Shown here: positions 44,150-54,630 of the stretch, piece by piece
How positions within the stretch are numbered: position 1 is the stretch's first letter
Layout: each line of letters starts with the position of its first letter
Assembly (NCBI GenBank): GCA_026671195.1
Contig: JAPOHD010000009.1
Coordinates: 1-64,000 of the forward strand
Length of the DNA: 64,000 nt
Reading direction: 5' to 3'
Source: Draconibacterium aestuarii
Lineage (GTDB): Bacteria > Bacteroidota > Bacteroidia > Bacteroidales > Prolixibacteraceae
The notes under the pieces: generated by a model
Database searches by the model: none
Told to the model about the DNA's origin: nothing
The model's input: the letters and a program-made list of their open reading frames with translations, nothing else
Program-made: the position numbers and the translations under genes

Positions 44150-45343
44150 TTAATCAATTTCAAGGATGGTTCCGGCAATGTACCGGATTCCTTTGTCGTG
44201 GTTGAAATAATAAACCACAAGCACGCGATTATCATCTATTAATACTGGCCAGGTGTATCCAAGATCTGTACTACCTCCATCGTCGCGCAACACAATTTCG
44301 GGTGCCGTGGCAAAGTCGGTACATTCTGCATTTAAAATCCGTGCCCTAATTCCATAAGGTTTATGACGATAACCATAGGTGAGCAAAACCCGGTTGTCGG
44401 GTAAGCGAAGAGCATTTAGCGGATGTCCCTGAAATTCCATTTTCTCCCATTGATTAAATGTTTTTCCTCCGTCGGTGGAACGAGCAATGCAAGCCTGATC
44501 GTCCAGTCCTGCCGTGCGAAGAAATGCTACCAGATCTCCTTTTGGAGTTTCGTAAATCGACGTTTCGTTGAACGAGGCTTCAGAGTCGGTGGCTACCACC
44601 GATAAATGCTTCCATGAGAGGCCCTTATCATCAGACACAAGAAGATGCGTTGATGTTTTTCGGGATGTTTCGCTGTCATGAGCTGCAACCACCCAGTAAA
44701 TTCGTCCATTTTCACCTTCACACAAAGCTCCTCTGTTATAGGCCGGCAAAGGTTCACCCAATGCACTGTTATACTGTTCCGGAACAATATGAGGTGGGTA
44801 AATCGGGCCCTGCCAGGTTTTACCACCATCGATTGATCGAACAAGATAACCTCCTAAAAAAACAAAACCATTTGTTTCGGCATAAGGTTGAATCAATGTA
44901 CTTTTTTCTTCTTCGTTTAACGGTGCCCAACCATAACTGGTACACAGTAGTGTGCCATCTTTCAATTGCAGCAAACACGGATCCTGCGAACCACCAAAAT
45001 CATGTGCATATATCAATTCAGGGTTGGCAGTCCAGTTCTCTCCATTGGAAGAACGCACTTGAACCAGGTAACTGTTTGCATCAACATGTCTGTTGCCTTT
45101 TGCACCAAATATACGCCGATCGGGAGCACGGCGAAAAGCAACTATTAACTCACCTTCCGGACGCATGATAACAGACGGGAAACTGGAGTAGTAACTGGAA
45201 TCTTTGTAAATGACTACGTCTTTTACTATGCGAAGCGCTGCTTTTTCTGGTGTTTTGGATTTTGTCTCTCCCCATGTTGAGTAAAAAACCAAAATCATCA
45301 AAGTAAAACTTATTGCTTTTAAACGGAAATGTAATTGCAACAT
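44150..45343 (-). CDS. BNR-repeat, sialidase-like exported protein
   Basis: This 397-residue protein has a signal-peptide-like N-terminus and a six-bladed sialidase/BNR propeller. Three Asp-box motifs are visible: SIDGGKTWQG, SDDKGLSWKH and STDGGKTFNQW. The start region contains SSFPSVIMRPEGELIVAFRR, with the Arg of a sialidase-like arginine cluster. Related proteins are annotated as exo-alpha-sialidase or as BNR-4-like proteins of unclear specificity. Whether the full catalytic set (three Arg, Tyr/Glu, Asp) is present I cannot confirm. It is the last gene of the minus-strand glycan locus. Confidence 0.82.
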   Translation of the reverse strand: MLQLHFRLKAISFTLMILVFYSTWGETKSKTPEKAALRIVKDVVIYKDSSYYSSFPSVIMRPEGELIVAFRRAPDRRIFGAKGNRHVDANSYLVQVRSSNGENWTANPELIYAHDFGGSQDPCLLQLKDGTLLCTSYGWAPLNEEEKSTLIQPYAETNGFVFLGGYLVRSIDGGKTWQGPIYPPHIVPEQYNSALGEPLPAYNRGALCEGENGRIYWVVAAHDSETSRKTSTHLLVSDDKGLSWKHLSVVATDSEASFNETSIYETPKGDLVAFLRTAGLDDQACIARSTDGGKTFNQWEKMEFQGHPLNALRLPDNRVLLTYGYRHKPYGIRARILNAECTDFATAPEIVLRDDGGSTDLGYTWPVLIDDNRVLVVYYFNHDKGIRYIAGTILEID

Positions 45344-45452
45344 ATGCTATAACTTCAAAAGGTTTGACATTCTATTTTATACTATTCTCAGCAATATTCG
45401 TTGCATCAACTCTTATCATCAACAATCCATCCTATTTATCAAGACTATCGTC

Positions 45453-47981
45453 CTACATAAATTTTTTGCATTGTAAAATCATTTCATCAAGCTGTGCAGG
45501 ATCAATCAACCTTTGATTTTCAGGCAGAGATAAAACAATTTGTTCTACCTTTTGAAAATCGGTCAGTGCTTCTTTGTATTTTTTAAGCTCGAAAAACGCA
45601 ATGGCCCTAAAGAACAAAGCCCTTTCATCATTCTTATTGTATTTCATCCCTTCGGTAAAATCATTGATCGACTTTTGATATTCTTCTGTCTGAAAATAAA
45701 AGCGTGCCCTGGCAAAATACCCAACATAAGGTTCGCATCCAATAAGCATTGAGCTTAATTGCTCCACCATATCATACTCTTTAAGCGCCGAATAACAGCT
45801 CACCAACATTTGAAGTGCCACCACATGACAATCTTCCGTTCTCAGAATATCTTCTAAATCTTCGATTGCCTCTCGAAAAAGTGATTTTGCCCCCATTTTT
45901 AATTCCGCTCTTTTTATCCGGTAATCGTTACTATTGTTGCGTTTAATGATTTCAGAATAGACTTCATTTGTTCGATCATAATCTCTTTGCTGATAATAGA
46001 TGTCTCCTAGTGTCATCCAGGCAAAAATATAATCCGGGTTTATTTCCAGAGTCTTTCTACTCATATAGATTGCCTTTGAAAGATTACCAGCAATAAAATA
46101 GACAAGACCTAAATCGCCGTATTCTTTATACCCTCTGTTCTCCAGATTCTCAATCATTTTTATGCATGTTTTGGCATAACTTCCAGCCTGTTCTTTATTT
46201 CCCGATTCGCTCAACATAACTGCTTTCAGATAGTAACCATGATACTCATCGGGATTTTCCAGAATTTGGAAATCAGCATCGTTAATGATCGTATTAATAT
46301 CTTTTGTATCCATATTGTACTTGGCAACTGTATTGGCATAATCCTCGGTTTTGGTAAAATCATCTTTAATCACATTCCATTCCTGATAACAGGTATTTAC
46401 GAATTCAGGAATATTGGCTGCTTTCATTTCTACCGACAACTGTTCCAGCCAAATAGGTGGAGTATCATTCCCGTTTTCATCAATATGAGTTAAAAACAAC
46501 TGGGTGTATGGACCAAAATATTTGGTTGAGAAAACCATCCATTTACTGTTTGGAGAAAACGAATGCCACGAGTTCATTTCGTTGGTATTACAATTCATAA
46601 GTCGTGGTTCTCCTCCACCAGCGGGCATAATATAAAGTCTGCTATCCGACTGCAACAGCATAAAATTCTTTGCTTTACAAAACACAATCCATTTCCCATC
46701 AGGTGAATATCGCGCAAAATAATTGCTCATTCCATTTTCAGAAGCGCCTTCAATGGCTACGGGATCGCCCCCATCTCCATCATTCCATGGAAGTCGATAC
46801 AGATTAAATTTGAAATCTTTTCTACGGTTAATATAATCTTCGGCAAATCTCATATCTAGTACCACATTCTCTTGTGCTTCCAGAGAGGTATCTCGGCGAC
46901 AAGGTGCTCTTGAAAAAAGAATTTCACTCATATCCGGGGCCCATTCAGGCGAACTTTGTACATACTGTTCATTACTTGCTCCTTGCATTTCCCTGAATTG
47001 CTTTTTCAGAACATCGTAATAAACCAGCATCCCTTTTACCGGGAAAAAAAGTTGTGAATACCAAAAACTCTTATCTACAGGTACAAATATTGATTTGTCC
47101 TTCACGGTACTGATTGCATACTTTCCATCAGGAGATAATTTTGCCAATAATCCGAATGTTGGTACGCCATCCTCTCTTTTATATTCGGTCCACGAAACAA
47201 TATTTTCTAATCCTATTTTTGATTCCTTCTCCACTTTAGAAACGGCATAGTTCCCTTTGTCATTCCCGTAATCAACATCCATTGCAAATGATTTACCATC
47301 GCTGGAAAAACTATGGCAGTTGGCACAAACTGGCATATTTTCCAACATTATATGCTTTCTGTTTTTTGAAACATCTCCAAGATACCATTTTAATCTGTGG
47401 CGATATTTATTGGTATACGAAAAAGGCAAGGGAGTAGCCCTGTAAAACACGGGAGCATTTACTGAATCTTTTGAAAACCGAAAAACCACTCCCCTCGCAA
47501 TATTTTTGCTTTCAACTTTAAAATGAATATCCTTATTCCCGGATCTCCTTTTTAATTCCTCCCATAAATTATGATCAGGAATAAAGCGTTTTTCTTTAAT
47601 TGTTTCTTTGTACGTAAAATCGCCCACATTAAAAGAAATCTTCCACTTAGAACTCTCATCCTGTGCCGATTTCCAGATAAAAGAAGCGGGAGAAAAATCG
47701 GCAGGAAAAACAGAATTCATAAATGGATATATAATTGCAAATTTCTCTTCATCCGATACTTTTATGTTTCCAAAAGATTTTTGTTGGTTCCATAAAAAGG
47801 TAGCACTGGTAGTGGCATCCACCTCATTGTGAACACTTCTGTTGGGCATGCTCTCAACAAAACTGCTCTCCACGGTTTTATCAGAACTGAATACTATTTT
47901 AGTAACAATAATTGCAGCTACAATAAACAATGAGAATAAAACAATAAAACCTGCACCTTGAATACCTTTTTTCTTTTTCAT
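45453..47981 (-). CDS. Membrane-anchored CxxCH / PD40-propeller / TPR protein
   Basis: This 842-residue protein starts with one membrane helix (about 10-31). An N-terminal beta-domain (about 55-205) is followed by the haem-c-type motif VCANCHSF (Cys-x-x-Cys-His, about residue 219). WD40-like PD40 blades follow (about 225-530; LAKLSPDGKYAISTV, YFARYSPDGKWIVFCKAKN, SFSPNSKWMVFSTK), and then at least six TPR units (about 590-840). A single haem site in such a protein would suggest electron transfer or redox sensing, but a structural zinc-like site cannot be excluded. It stands between the GH28-like gene and the BNR gene. Confidence 0.85.
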   Translation of the reverse strand: MKKKKGIQGAGFIVLFSLFIVAAIIVTKIVFSSDKTVESSFVESMPNRSVHNEVDATTSATFLWNQQKSFGNIKVSDEEKFAIIYPFMNSVFPADFSPASFIWKSAQDESSKWKISFNVGDFTYKETIKEKRFIPDHNLWEELKRRSGNKDIHFKVESKNIARGVVFRFSKDSVNAPVFYRATPLPFSYTNKYRHRLKWYLGDVSKNRKHIMLENMPVCANCHSFSSDGKSFAMDVDYGNDKGNYAVSKVEKESKIGLENIVSWTEYKREDGVPTFGLLAKLSPDGKYAISTVKDKSIFVPVDKSFWYSQLFFPVKGMLVYYDVLKKQFREMQGASNEQYVQSSPEWAPDMSEILFSRAPCRRDTSLEAQENVVLDMRFAEDYINRRKDFKFNLYRLPWNDGDGGDPVAIEGASENGMSNYFARYSPDGKWIVFCKAKNFMLLQSDSRLYIMPAGGGEPRLMNCNTNEMNSWHSFSPNSKWMVFSTKYFGPYTQLFLTHIDENGNDTPPIWLEQLSVEMKAANIPEFVNTCYQEWNVIKDDFTKTEDYANTVAKYNMDTKDINTIINDADFQILENPDEYHGYYLKAVMLSESGNKEQAGSYAKTCIKMIENLENRGYKEYGDLGLVYFIAGNLSKAIYMSRKTLEINPDYIFAWMTLGDIYYQQRDYDRTNEVYSEIIKRNNSNDYRIKRAELKMGAKSLFREAIEDLEDILRTEDCHVVALQMLVSCYSALKEYDMVEQLSSMLIGCEPYVGYFARARFYFQTEEYQKSINDFTEGMKYNKNDERALFFRAIAFFELKKYKEALTDFQKVEQIVLSLPENQRLIDPAQLDEMILQCKKFM

Positions 47982-48029
47982 GTAACTGGCCTTTATGTTG
48001 AAAATAACAAATTGCTCTTTTTCAACTCC

Positions 48030-49523
48030 TTAATTAGCTAATCCGGTTAAATCTGATTGAATTTTTACTTCACCTTTACCTTCAGTAACCTTTGCCGTAA
48101 AGTGTTTTCCAATCTCCATATTCGACGATGTTTTTAAATTAATCATTTTCCCGTCAAAACTATTCTTCAGTAATACCATTTCTCCATCGCTTTCAAAAAT
48201 GCAGCCATGAATATTTATGTTGGTTTCAGAAGATGTTGGTATTTTATGATCTTTTAGATAGTCGGGAAAAACCTCGCTGCCATATACCACAATACCGTTG
48301 TTTTTTAATCTGCAGTTCTTGATGGTAAGCATATTTAACGGAGTTGTAATCATTACCAAAGGAACATCTTCGTCATGTACAACCTTTACATTATCTAAAA
48401 TAATATTCTCTTGTACTGGAACTTCTGCACCTTTGTAATACGACCGGTTGTATCGTCCCATATCAAATTGTATTGAAAAAGCAATTCTTGGTTTTTCGAG
48501 TTGAATATTGCGAAAAATAACATTTCGTACCCCGGCAGTGTAAACTTCCTCTTCCTGGGTCATAACCCAGGTAATACCGTCGAGCACCTTGGTTCCACTT
48601 TCAAAATCAGGTTTGGTTACCGATTCATAAAGTGTCCCATCGGCAGGCATTTTAACCCGATAAACTTTCCCGTTCGATACCACCGCGTCAGATTGTTGCA
48701 CAATCATTCCTTTTTTCCAGTCGATCCAGCCACCTGCCAGCATTCTGCAAAAAAAGCCAACCGTTTTATCCTGATTCAGATCGTAACAATTTTCAATAAT
48801 ACCATCTTCTATCCATCCCATTTCCGGATTTGATGTAGAATAATCCTGCCCGTTTAAAGCAATGGCATCATCAAAAGTCTGAAAAACACCATCCTTAATT
48901 GTAAACCGTTTCCCCGGGCCAAAATGAATCCCGTCTTTTTGCCCTTTTATAATTACGTCTTCAATAAGAACATCTTCAAATCGGCAGATTTGCAAACAAT
49001 ACTGACAACCAGTAAGATCGTAACATCGAAGTCGTTTTATCCGAAGATCTTTTACATATGACAATCCGATAACACCCCGCAGTCCCAATACAAGATCGGA
49101 GCAATTATCAACGCCGTTAACCACAATATGCAAACCGGAAATCGCAATGTTCTCATCGTAAATTTTGGTTAATGCCCCTTTGTTTATAAAGAGCTGGGCA
49201 AAATTTCCCTTTTCATTCACTTTTTTCAGGGACACTCCTTTTCGAAATATAATTTCAGTATTACTACCTACGAAAAGCGTTGAAGCTATTTTGTATATTC
49301 CAGGTTGTGACACCACAATTGTACCTCCAATATCGAGGGCCTTTTGCATGGCAACTGCATTATCAACTCCTGTTGCTTCAGGTGAAAAACCAGAAGCTGA
49401 AACATCAGTAAATCCAAGTGATATTTTAGCTTTTTTGTTTCCTTTTACCGAGGTATTTTCCCCGGCAAAGGACAACGTGCTGATGACTATTAATAGTATT
49501 ACTACCGATTCCAGTTTAATCAT
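48030..49523 (-). CDS. Right-handed beta-helix protein, GH28/pectate-lyase-like
   Basis: This 497-residue exported protein (signal peptide ending LSFAG) starts at 49523, where MIKLESVVILLIVISTLSF begins. The longer frame to 49571 would overlap the neighbour. An N-terminal pectate-lyase superfamily segment (VDNAVAMQKALDIGGTIVVS) is followed by parallel beta-helix coils (FEDVLIEDVIIKGQKDGIHF, FTIKDGVFQTFDDAIALNGQ). FDDAIALN resembles the GH28 acidic pair, but the GH28 His-containing GHG motif and the RIK motif are not seen. Polysaccharide lyase, epimerase or binding functions are possible. Confidence 0.78.
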   Translation of the reverse strand: MIKLESVVILLIVISTLSFAGENTSVKGNKKAKISLGFTDVSASGFSPEATGVDNAVAMQKALDIGGTIVVSQPGIYKIASTLFVGSNTEIIFRKGVSLKKVNEKGNFAQLFINKGALTKIYDENIAISGLHIVVNGVDNCSDLVLGLRGVIGLSYVKDLRIKRLRCYDLTGCQYCLQICRFEDVLIEDVIIKGQKDGIHFGPGKRFTIKDGVFQTFDDAIALNGQDYSTSNPEMGWIEDGIIENCYDLNQDKTVGFFCRMLAGGWIDWKKGMIVQQSDAVVSNGKVYRVKMPADGTLYESVTKPDFESGTKVLDGITWVMTQEEEVYTAGVRNVIFRNIQLEKPRIAFSIQFDMGRYNRSYYKGAEVPVQENIILDNVKVVHDEDVPLVMITTPLNMLTIKNCRLKNNGIVVYGSEVFPDYLKDHKIPTSSETNINIHGCIFESDGEMVLLKNSFDGKMINLKTSSNMEIGKHFTAKVTEGKGEVKIQSDLTGLAN

Positions 49524-49552
49524 TTTTGTTGATTTAGTTTTTAGTAAATATC

Positions 49553-51793
49553 TTATCCTGTTATTACCCATTTTTTAGCGCGTTCTGCTCCCATGTCAAA
49601 TTCCAGTATGCCTCCTTTTTTAATATCGTTGTAGCTGATCTTAAACGTTGGTAATGGCTGACCATTTAATTTTACCGACTGGATATATTTATTTTCATCA
49701 GACAAATTGTTTGCTTTCATTTCAAATGTTTTCCCATTTGGAAGATGAAGTATCATTTCATGAACCTGGGGTGCTCCAATTATGTATTCGCCTGAAACAG
49801 GATCGACAGGATAAAATCCCATGGACGAAAAAATATACCAGGCTGACATTTGTCCGCAGTCATCGTTTCCACTTAAGCCATCGCGGGTTGGTAAATAAAA
49901 CTGGTCAAAAACCTGACGAATAATTTCCTGTGTTTTATACGGATGGTTGGTGTAATTATACAAATATGCAATATGATGGCTCGGCTCGTTACCGTGTGCA
50001 TATTGTCCAATCATTCCTGTTACATCTCCATGAAAACCATCACCCAGAGAACGGGTCTCCAAAAAGAAAAGGGAATCAAGTTTTGTTTCAAAATAGTCTT
50101 TGCTACCCATTAATTTTACCAACTCAGGAATATCGTGTTGAATATGCCAGGTGTATTGCCAGGCATTTCCTTCTGTATAGTCGCCACCACTTGTTGATGC
50201 GTGAGACAACAAAAATGAATCGAATGGGGTGCGCCAGTTTCCGTTGGAATCTTTTGCACGCATCAGTTTAGAATCTGAATCAAATAGGTTTTTAAAGTTA
50301 TCTGACCGCTTTTTGAAAAATATTTGTTTTTCACGATCGCCTACCAATTCAGCCATCAACGAAGCACAATAATCGTTGTAACAGTGCTCCATTGTACGCG
50401 ATACCGACTCAACATGCAACAAATCGAATGGATAATAACCATACTGATCATACATTTCCCAGTTTGATTTTGGATGAGAAGTGGTTAATGAATTAAAAAC
50501 TGCTTCAGCAGCCAGTTCTTTATTTTGGGTAATCGTTCCTTTTAAATATGCATCTGCAACAACAGAAACTGCATGATTTCCGATCATACACCAGGTTTCA
50601 TTCTGCCCATATTCATTTGTACACAACACTCTGCGCTGTCTGTATAAATCGAGCATAGATTCTACAAAACCGGTATTTTTATCGGGAAACATAAGTACAT
50701 AAAAAGGATGAGCAGCACGGTAGGTATCCCACAAAGAAAAGTTGGTATATCGCTCGCATCTATCCTTTATAAGCGTACCATCGGGTAATCTGTATGTCCC
50801 GTCCACATCGGTTATTTTATTTGGCATCACCAGGGTATGGTAAACTGCCGTATAAAATGAAATCTTTTGACCTTCATCCCGCGGACTTATCTCGATTTTT
50901 TCAAGATATTCATTCCAGGTTGCCGTAGCTTTCGATCTAACTTCATTAAAATTCCAACACGTTATTTCCTTTTGCATATTTCTTTTGGCTCCGTCAATAT
51001 TCACCGTTGACAGTGCTACTTTAACCCTCACTTCTTCATGCTGACCGGTTTTAAATTGAAGTAAAAATTTTGTTGTCTTGCCACTTAACGTAGCCTCTTG
51101 CGAGATTACACTGTCGACAAAAGAAGAAACTTGCTCTACCGGCTTCGATAAAACAGCATAAAAATAATAGGTATGATCTTCAACAAATCCGGTAGATCTC
51201 CTTTTCCCCACAACAGTAGTATCGTTTAGCAGCGAAAGACTCGCTTCTACAGGTTTATCTCCAATTCCATGTCCCAAATCAATTATAATACCGGCATTTT
51301 CTGATTCAGGGAAGGTATACTTATGAAAAGCGGTTCTTTCTGTTGCAGTTAATTCTACTTTAACCTGGTAATCATCCAAAAGCACTTTGTAATATCCCGG
51401 ACGCGCTTCCTCTGTCTCATGCCTGAAACCAGAACGATATCCCGTAGCGGTATTATCTTCATCTCCCCGATAAAAAGATACGTCACCTGTTACCGGCATA
51501 AACATAACATCTCCCATATCGGGGCAACCTGTTCCGCTTAAATGCGTGTGCGAAAACCCTATAATAGATGAATCCTCATTAAAATATCCGGCACAATGTT
51601 CCCATTTATCTGTTCCTGTATCTGGTCCAACCTGCACCATTCCAAACGGCAGCTGAGCCGCAGGATGCGTGTGGCCAACATAGGCTATCCCGATAAACGG
51701 ATCGACAAATTGGGTTAAATCTTCTTTCTTTTCTTTCTTGCAAGAAAAAAATAAAAATACTGTACTTAAAACTAGAATTAGTTGTTTATTCAT
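49553..51793 (-). CDS. GH92 family glycosidase (alpha-mannosidase), lipoprotein, copy 1
   Basis: This 746-residue lipoprotein (lipobox LFFSC) has the GH92 layout: an N-terminal beta-sandwich (DLTQFVDPFIGIAYVGHTHPAAQLPFG, then GFSHTHLSGTGCPDMGDV) and an (alpha/alpha)6 catalytic domain. The latter contains YTNFSLWDTYRAAHPFY and the end motif GNDDCGQMSAWYIFSSMGFYPVDP. GH92 enzymes are Ca2+-dependent exo-alpha-mannosidases, mostly acting on N-glycan or yeast mannan linkages. It is followed by the beta-helix gene (29 bp) and preceded by the GH78 gene (2-bp gap), clearly in one transcript. Confidence 0.95.
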   Translation of the reverse strand: MNKQLILVLSTVFLFFSCKKEKKEDLTQFVDPFIGIAYVGHTHPAAQLPFGMVQVGPDTGTDKWEHCAGYFNEDSSIIGFSHTHLSGTGCPDMGDVMFMPVTGDVSFYRGDEDNTATGYRSGFRHETEEARPGYYKVLLDDYQVKVELTATERTAFHKYTFPESENAGIIIDLGHGIGDKPVEASLSLLNDTTVVGKRRSTGFVEDHTYYFYAVLSKPVEQVSSFVDSVISQEATLSGKTTKFLLQFKTGQHEEVRVKVALSTVNIDGAKRNMQKEITCWNFNEVRSKATATWNEYLEKIEISPRDEGQKISFYTAVYHTLVMPNKITDVDGTYRLPDGTLIKDRCERYTNFSLWDTYRAAHPFYVLMFPDKNTGFVESMLDLYRQRRVLCTNEYGQNETWCMIGNHAVSVVADAYLKGTITQNKELAAEAVFNSLTTSHPKSNWEMYDQYGYYPFDLLHVESVSRTMEHCYNDYCASLMAELVGDREKQIFFKKRSDNFKNLFDSDSKLMRAKDSNGNWRTPFDSFLLSHASTSGGDYTEGNAWQYTWHIQHDIPELVKLMGSKDYFETKLDSLFFLETRSLGDGFHGDVTGMIGQYAHGNEPSHHIAYLYNYTNHPYKTQEIIRQVFDQFYLPTRDGLSGNDDCGQMSAWYIFSSMGFYPVDPVSGEYIIGAPQVHEMILHLPNGKTFEMKANNLSDENKYIQSVKLNGQPLPTFKISYNDIKKGGILEFDMGAERAKKWVITG

Positions 51794-51795
51794 TG

Positions 51796-54465
51796 TTAAG
51801 AGTTTGTCATTTCAAATTCAACACAATATTTCCCTCCCTTCAGAATTATTCCATTATTTTGTTCAGGTTGAAGGAGATGAGTCTTACCATCCAAAAGGTA
51901 TTCGTGGATTCCTTCAGGACACATAACCTCTGCTTCAACACCAATCGGAATTTCGAGTAACAGTTTCATTTTTGAATCCTTGATTTCCCAATGCAATGCC
52001 AGTTTTCCAAGAGCTGTTTTTTGGAAAGTTTTGGCCCATGTTATTCCCTGCGGGATCTGTGGTTCAATTCGCACTTTTCGGTACGAGGGCACATCTTCAA
52101 CCGGTCTGATTCCACCTATTGCCTGATAAAACCACGAACCAATTCCATTGTAACAATTATGAATATGGCTACGTGCTCCATCCCAGTGTTCCCAGGTTGT
52201 TGTGGCACCATTATCCAGCATATAGAGATAACCGGGATAGTCGCGCTTTTTTAACATGGAATACATTAATTCCACTTCCTGGTTATCGACAGCCCACTCG
52301 GTTATTACGGGTAATCCGACTAAACCACAAGCCAAATGTCCGTTGCGTTTTATTTCCGTTTCGTTATAGAAAGATTCGGTTACTTTTTCAATACTATTTT
52401 CGGGAACAACGCCGGCAATCATTGGAAAAGCCAGATCTATCTGTGTTCCGGTTCCGTATGAGCTGTTCGTTTCGTTAAAATACACCTCATGAATTTTGTT
52501 TTGTAACTCTTCCTTTTTTAAGGTATACAAATCGGCATCACTACTTTTTCCCAGCACCCGGGCTATTTTTTGCATGTTATCGTAACACACAGCAATGAAA
52601 GAGTTATTTACTACATCCACCGATGCTTCAGCGGTCTGATCAATCCCTTCAGGTGTAGCCCAATCTCCCAGGTACCAGTTTCGGTAATCAGTATTTGGCC
52701 AGGGCTTCAATAAACCATCAACAGAGTATTTGTTAACATACTCCAGCCATTTTTGCATAACCGGATAATACTTTTTAAGAAGAAGAGGATCTCCATAACT
52801 CAGGTAAGTTTGCCAGGTTGCAGTTATGATGAAACCACACCAGTACGGACCGCCACCAGCATTATACGGATTTGGTGCCGTATGTGGCATACTACCATCC
52901 TCCCGAATAACATCGGCCCAGGCCTGAAGCCAGTTGTTATAAAGTGGCCCCAGATTGAACATGATTTGTGCGGTAAGTGTTGACGCATTCCCATCGCCAC
53001 CGTAACCAAGTCGCTCTATTTGGGGGCAATCCACCAAATCGCCGCCAATGCTCAAACAACGCAAGGTGTAAAAGAGCATATCGTGAATGGCGTTCATGTC
53101 CGGATCTGAACATTCAAAACCTGATGCCAGTTCATAATCAGTATGAACAAGATGAGCTTTTATTGAATTCAAATCCGGGATTTCTTTTAATCCCGTTATC
53201 CTGATATACCTGAATCCATGATAATTGAATTTATTCTTAAATACTTCAGGATCATTACCTGAAGCTATGTAAATATCATATTGATTACGGTCGTTGAATT
53301 TGCCCTTTTCAGTCAAGTGATCGCAATAGGCCATTGATATTTCCTGCGATTTTTTCAAACCGTTGAACTCCACCTCAATCCATCCGGCAAGGTTTTTTCC
53401 CATATCAACAAGGAAAGTATCTTCTGCAACTTTTATAATTCCTGAAGGATATAAAGTATCCTGAATCCTGTTTAATTCCACCATTTGCGGAGTCACCTCA
53501 TGACTTGGGATATCGATAAGTGAAACCGGGTGCCAGCCCGACTCCGAAGTATTTACCACCAGATCAGTTGGTACCAAAGAGCCATCAACGATCTCTCCTC
53601 CAAAACGGTGTGGTCTATAGTTTCCATGCCGATTATAGCTGCTTTTTCGCCCTTTCCAACCCGAATCAGTTGTCAGAATAATCTCTCTCCGGTTGTTTTC
53701 TACTTTCTCCAACTGTGCTTTTACAACAGGGCCGTTGTTTACAACGCCGGGCAAACCTTCGGTATACCATCCACTCCCCAACCATATCAATAAATCGTTT
53801 GTTCCCTTTTTTATCAGATATGAAACATCATATGTATTTATCAGCGACCGCTTATCAAACTGAGAGACTGCCGGTGTAAGCACTCCTTCTCCTACTTTTG
53901 AACCATTTAAATATACTTCGTGGTAGCCTAACGAATTAACATGAAGCAAAAGTTTTGCATCGCTTTCATTACTATCAAAGGAAGTAGCTAACTGGGGACA
54001 CTCGCGGTAACCGGCATCGGTATTAAAAGCTATATAATCAGCCTTCCAGTCGTTTTCGTTCAAAAGACCAATTCCAAATTCTGCCGGATGACTCCAGTCT
54101 GAACTTTCTCCTGATTCATCCCAAACCCGAACTTTCCAACAAGCATAGCTACCAGATTCCAGTTTTGTTCCGTTGTAAGAAATCCATAGAGATTCTCCTG
54201 ATCCGACCTTCCCGGAGTCCCATAAATCAGCTTTGTTTTCTTGTAACATCTTCACATTACTTGCCACTAAAATCTGATAGGCCGTTTGTTCGGTTCCGTT
54301 ACGTTCTCTCTCAACCTGCCAGCTAAATCTGGGAACGGTCTTATCAATCCCCAGAGGATTATAAAGATCCTCACACTTTAATGTTGTAACTGTTAAAGTT
54401 TTATCAACTATACTACATGCTATTGTAAACATTGAGACAATTAAAAACCAGATAGTATATTTCAT
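51796..54465 (-). CDS. GH78 alpha-L-rhamnosidase, lipoprotein
   Basis: This 889-residue lipoprotein starts at 54465, where the signal MKYTIWFLIVSMFTIAC begins; the frame extends upstream to 54609. The usual GH78 layout is seen: an N-terminal Fn3/Bac_rhamnosid_N region (PRFSWQVERERNGTEQTAYQ), a beta-sandwich (VYLNGSKVGEGVLTPAVSQF), and the (alpha/alpha)6 catalytic domain with DLVDCPQIERLGYGGDGN (about residue 485) carrying the acidic motif. A C-terminal domain ends it. It removes terminal alpha-L-rhamnose. It lies between a GH92 gene and an unrecognised gene in one operon. Confidence 0.94.
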   Translation of the reverse strand: MKYTIWFLIVSMFTIACSIVDKTLTVTTLKCEDLYNPLGIDKTVPRFSWQVERERNGTEQTAYQILVASNVKMLQENKADLWDSGKVGSGESLWISYNGTKLESGSYACWKVRVWDESGESSDWSHPAEFGIGLLNENDWKADYIAFNTDAGYRECPQLATSFDSNESDAKLLLHVNSLGYHEVYLNGSKVGEGVLTPAVSQFDKRSLINTYDVSYLIKKGTNDLLIWLGSGWYTEGLPGVVNNGPVVKAQLEKVENNRREIILTTDSGWKGRKSSYNRHGNYRPHRFGGEIVDGSLVPTDLVVNTSESGWHPVSLIDIPSHEVTPQMVELNRIQDTLYPSGIIKVAEDTFLVDMGKNLAGWIEVEFNGLKKSQEISMAYCDHLTEKGKFNDRNQYDIYIASGNDPEVFKNKFNYHGFRYIRITGLKEIPDLNSIKAHLVHTDYELASGFECSDPDMNAIHDMLFYTLRCLSIGGDLVDCPQIERLGYGGDGNASTLTAQIMFNLGPLYNNWLQAWADVIREDGSMPHTAPNPYNAGGGPYWCGFIITATWQTYLSYGDPLLLKKYYPVMQKWLEYVNKYSVDGLLKPWPNTDYRNWYLGDWATPEGIDQTAEASVDVVNNSFIAVCYDNMQKIARVLGKSSDADLYTLKKEELQNKIHEVYFNETNSSYGTGTQIDLAFPMIAGVVPENSIEKVTESFYNETEIKRNGHLACGLVGLPVITEWAVDNQEVELMYSMLKKRDYPGYLYMLDNGATTTWEHWDGARSHIHNCYNGIGSWFYQAIGGIRPVEDVPSYRKVRIEPQIPQGITWAKTFQKTALGKLALHWEIKDSKMKLLLEIPIGVEAEVMCPEGIHEYLLDGKTHLLQPEQNNGIILKGGKYCVEFEMTNS

Positions 54466-54630
54466 CAGTATCGGATTATTTATTCTTTTGGTAACAGACG
54501 TAAACCGTTTAAAAACAAATCTCTCTGCGGCTAAATTTTGTACTACTTGTTTCATATAAGTCATTTTATTTTCAATTTTCATTGCTTTAAACACTGCCGA
54601 CATTTTCAATTCTTTGTGTTGTTGTGTCTT

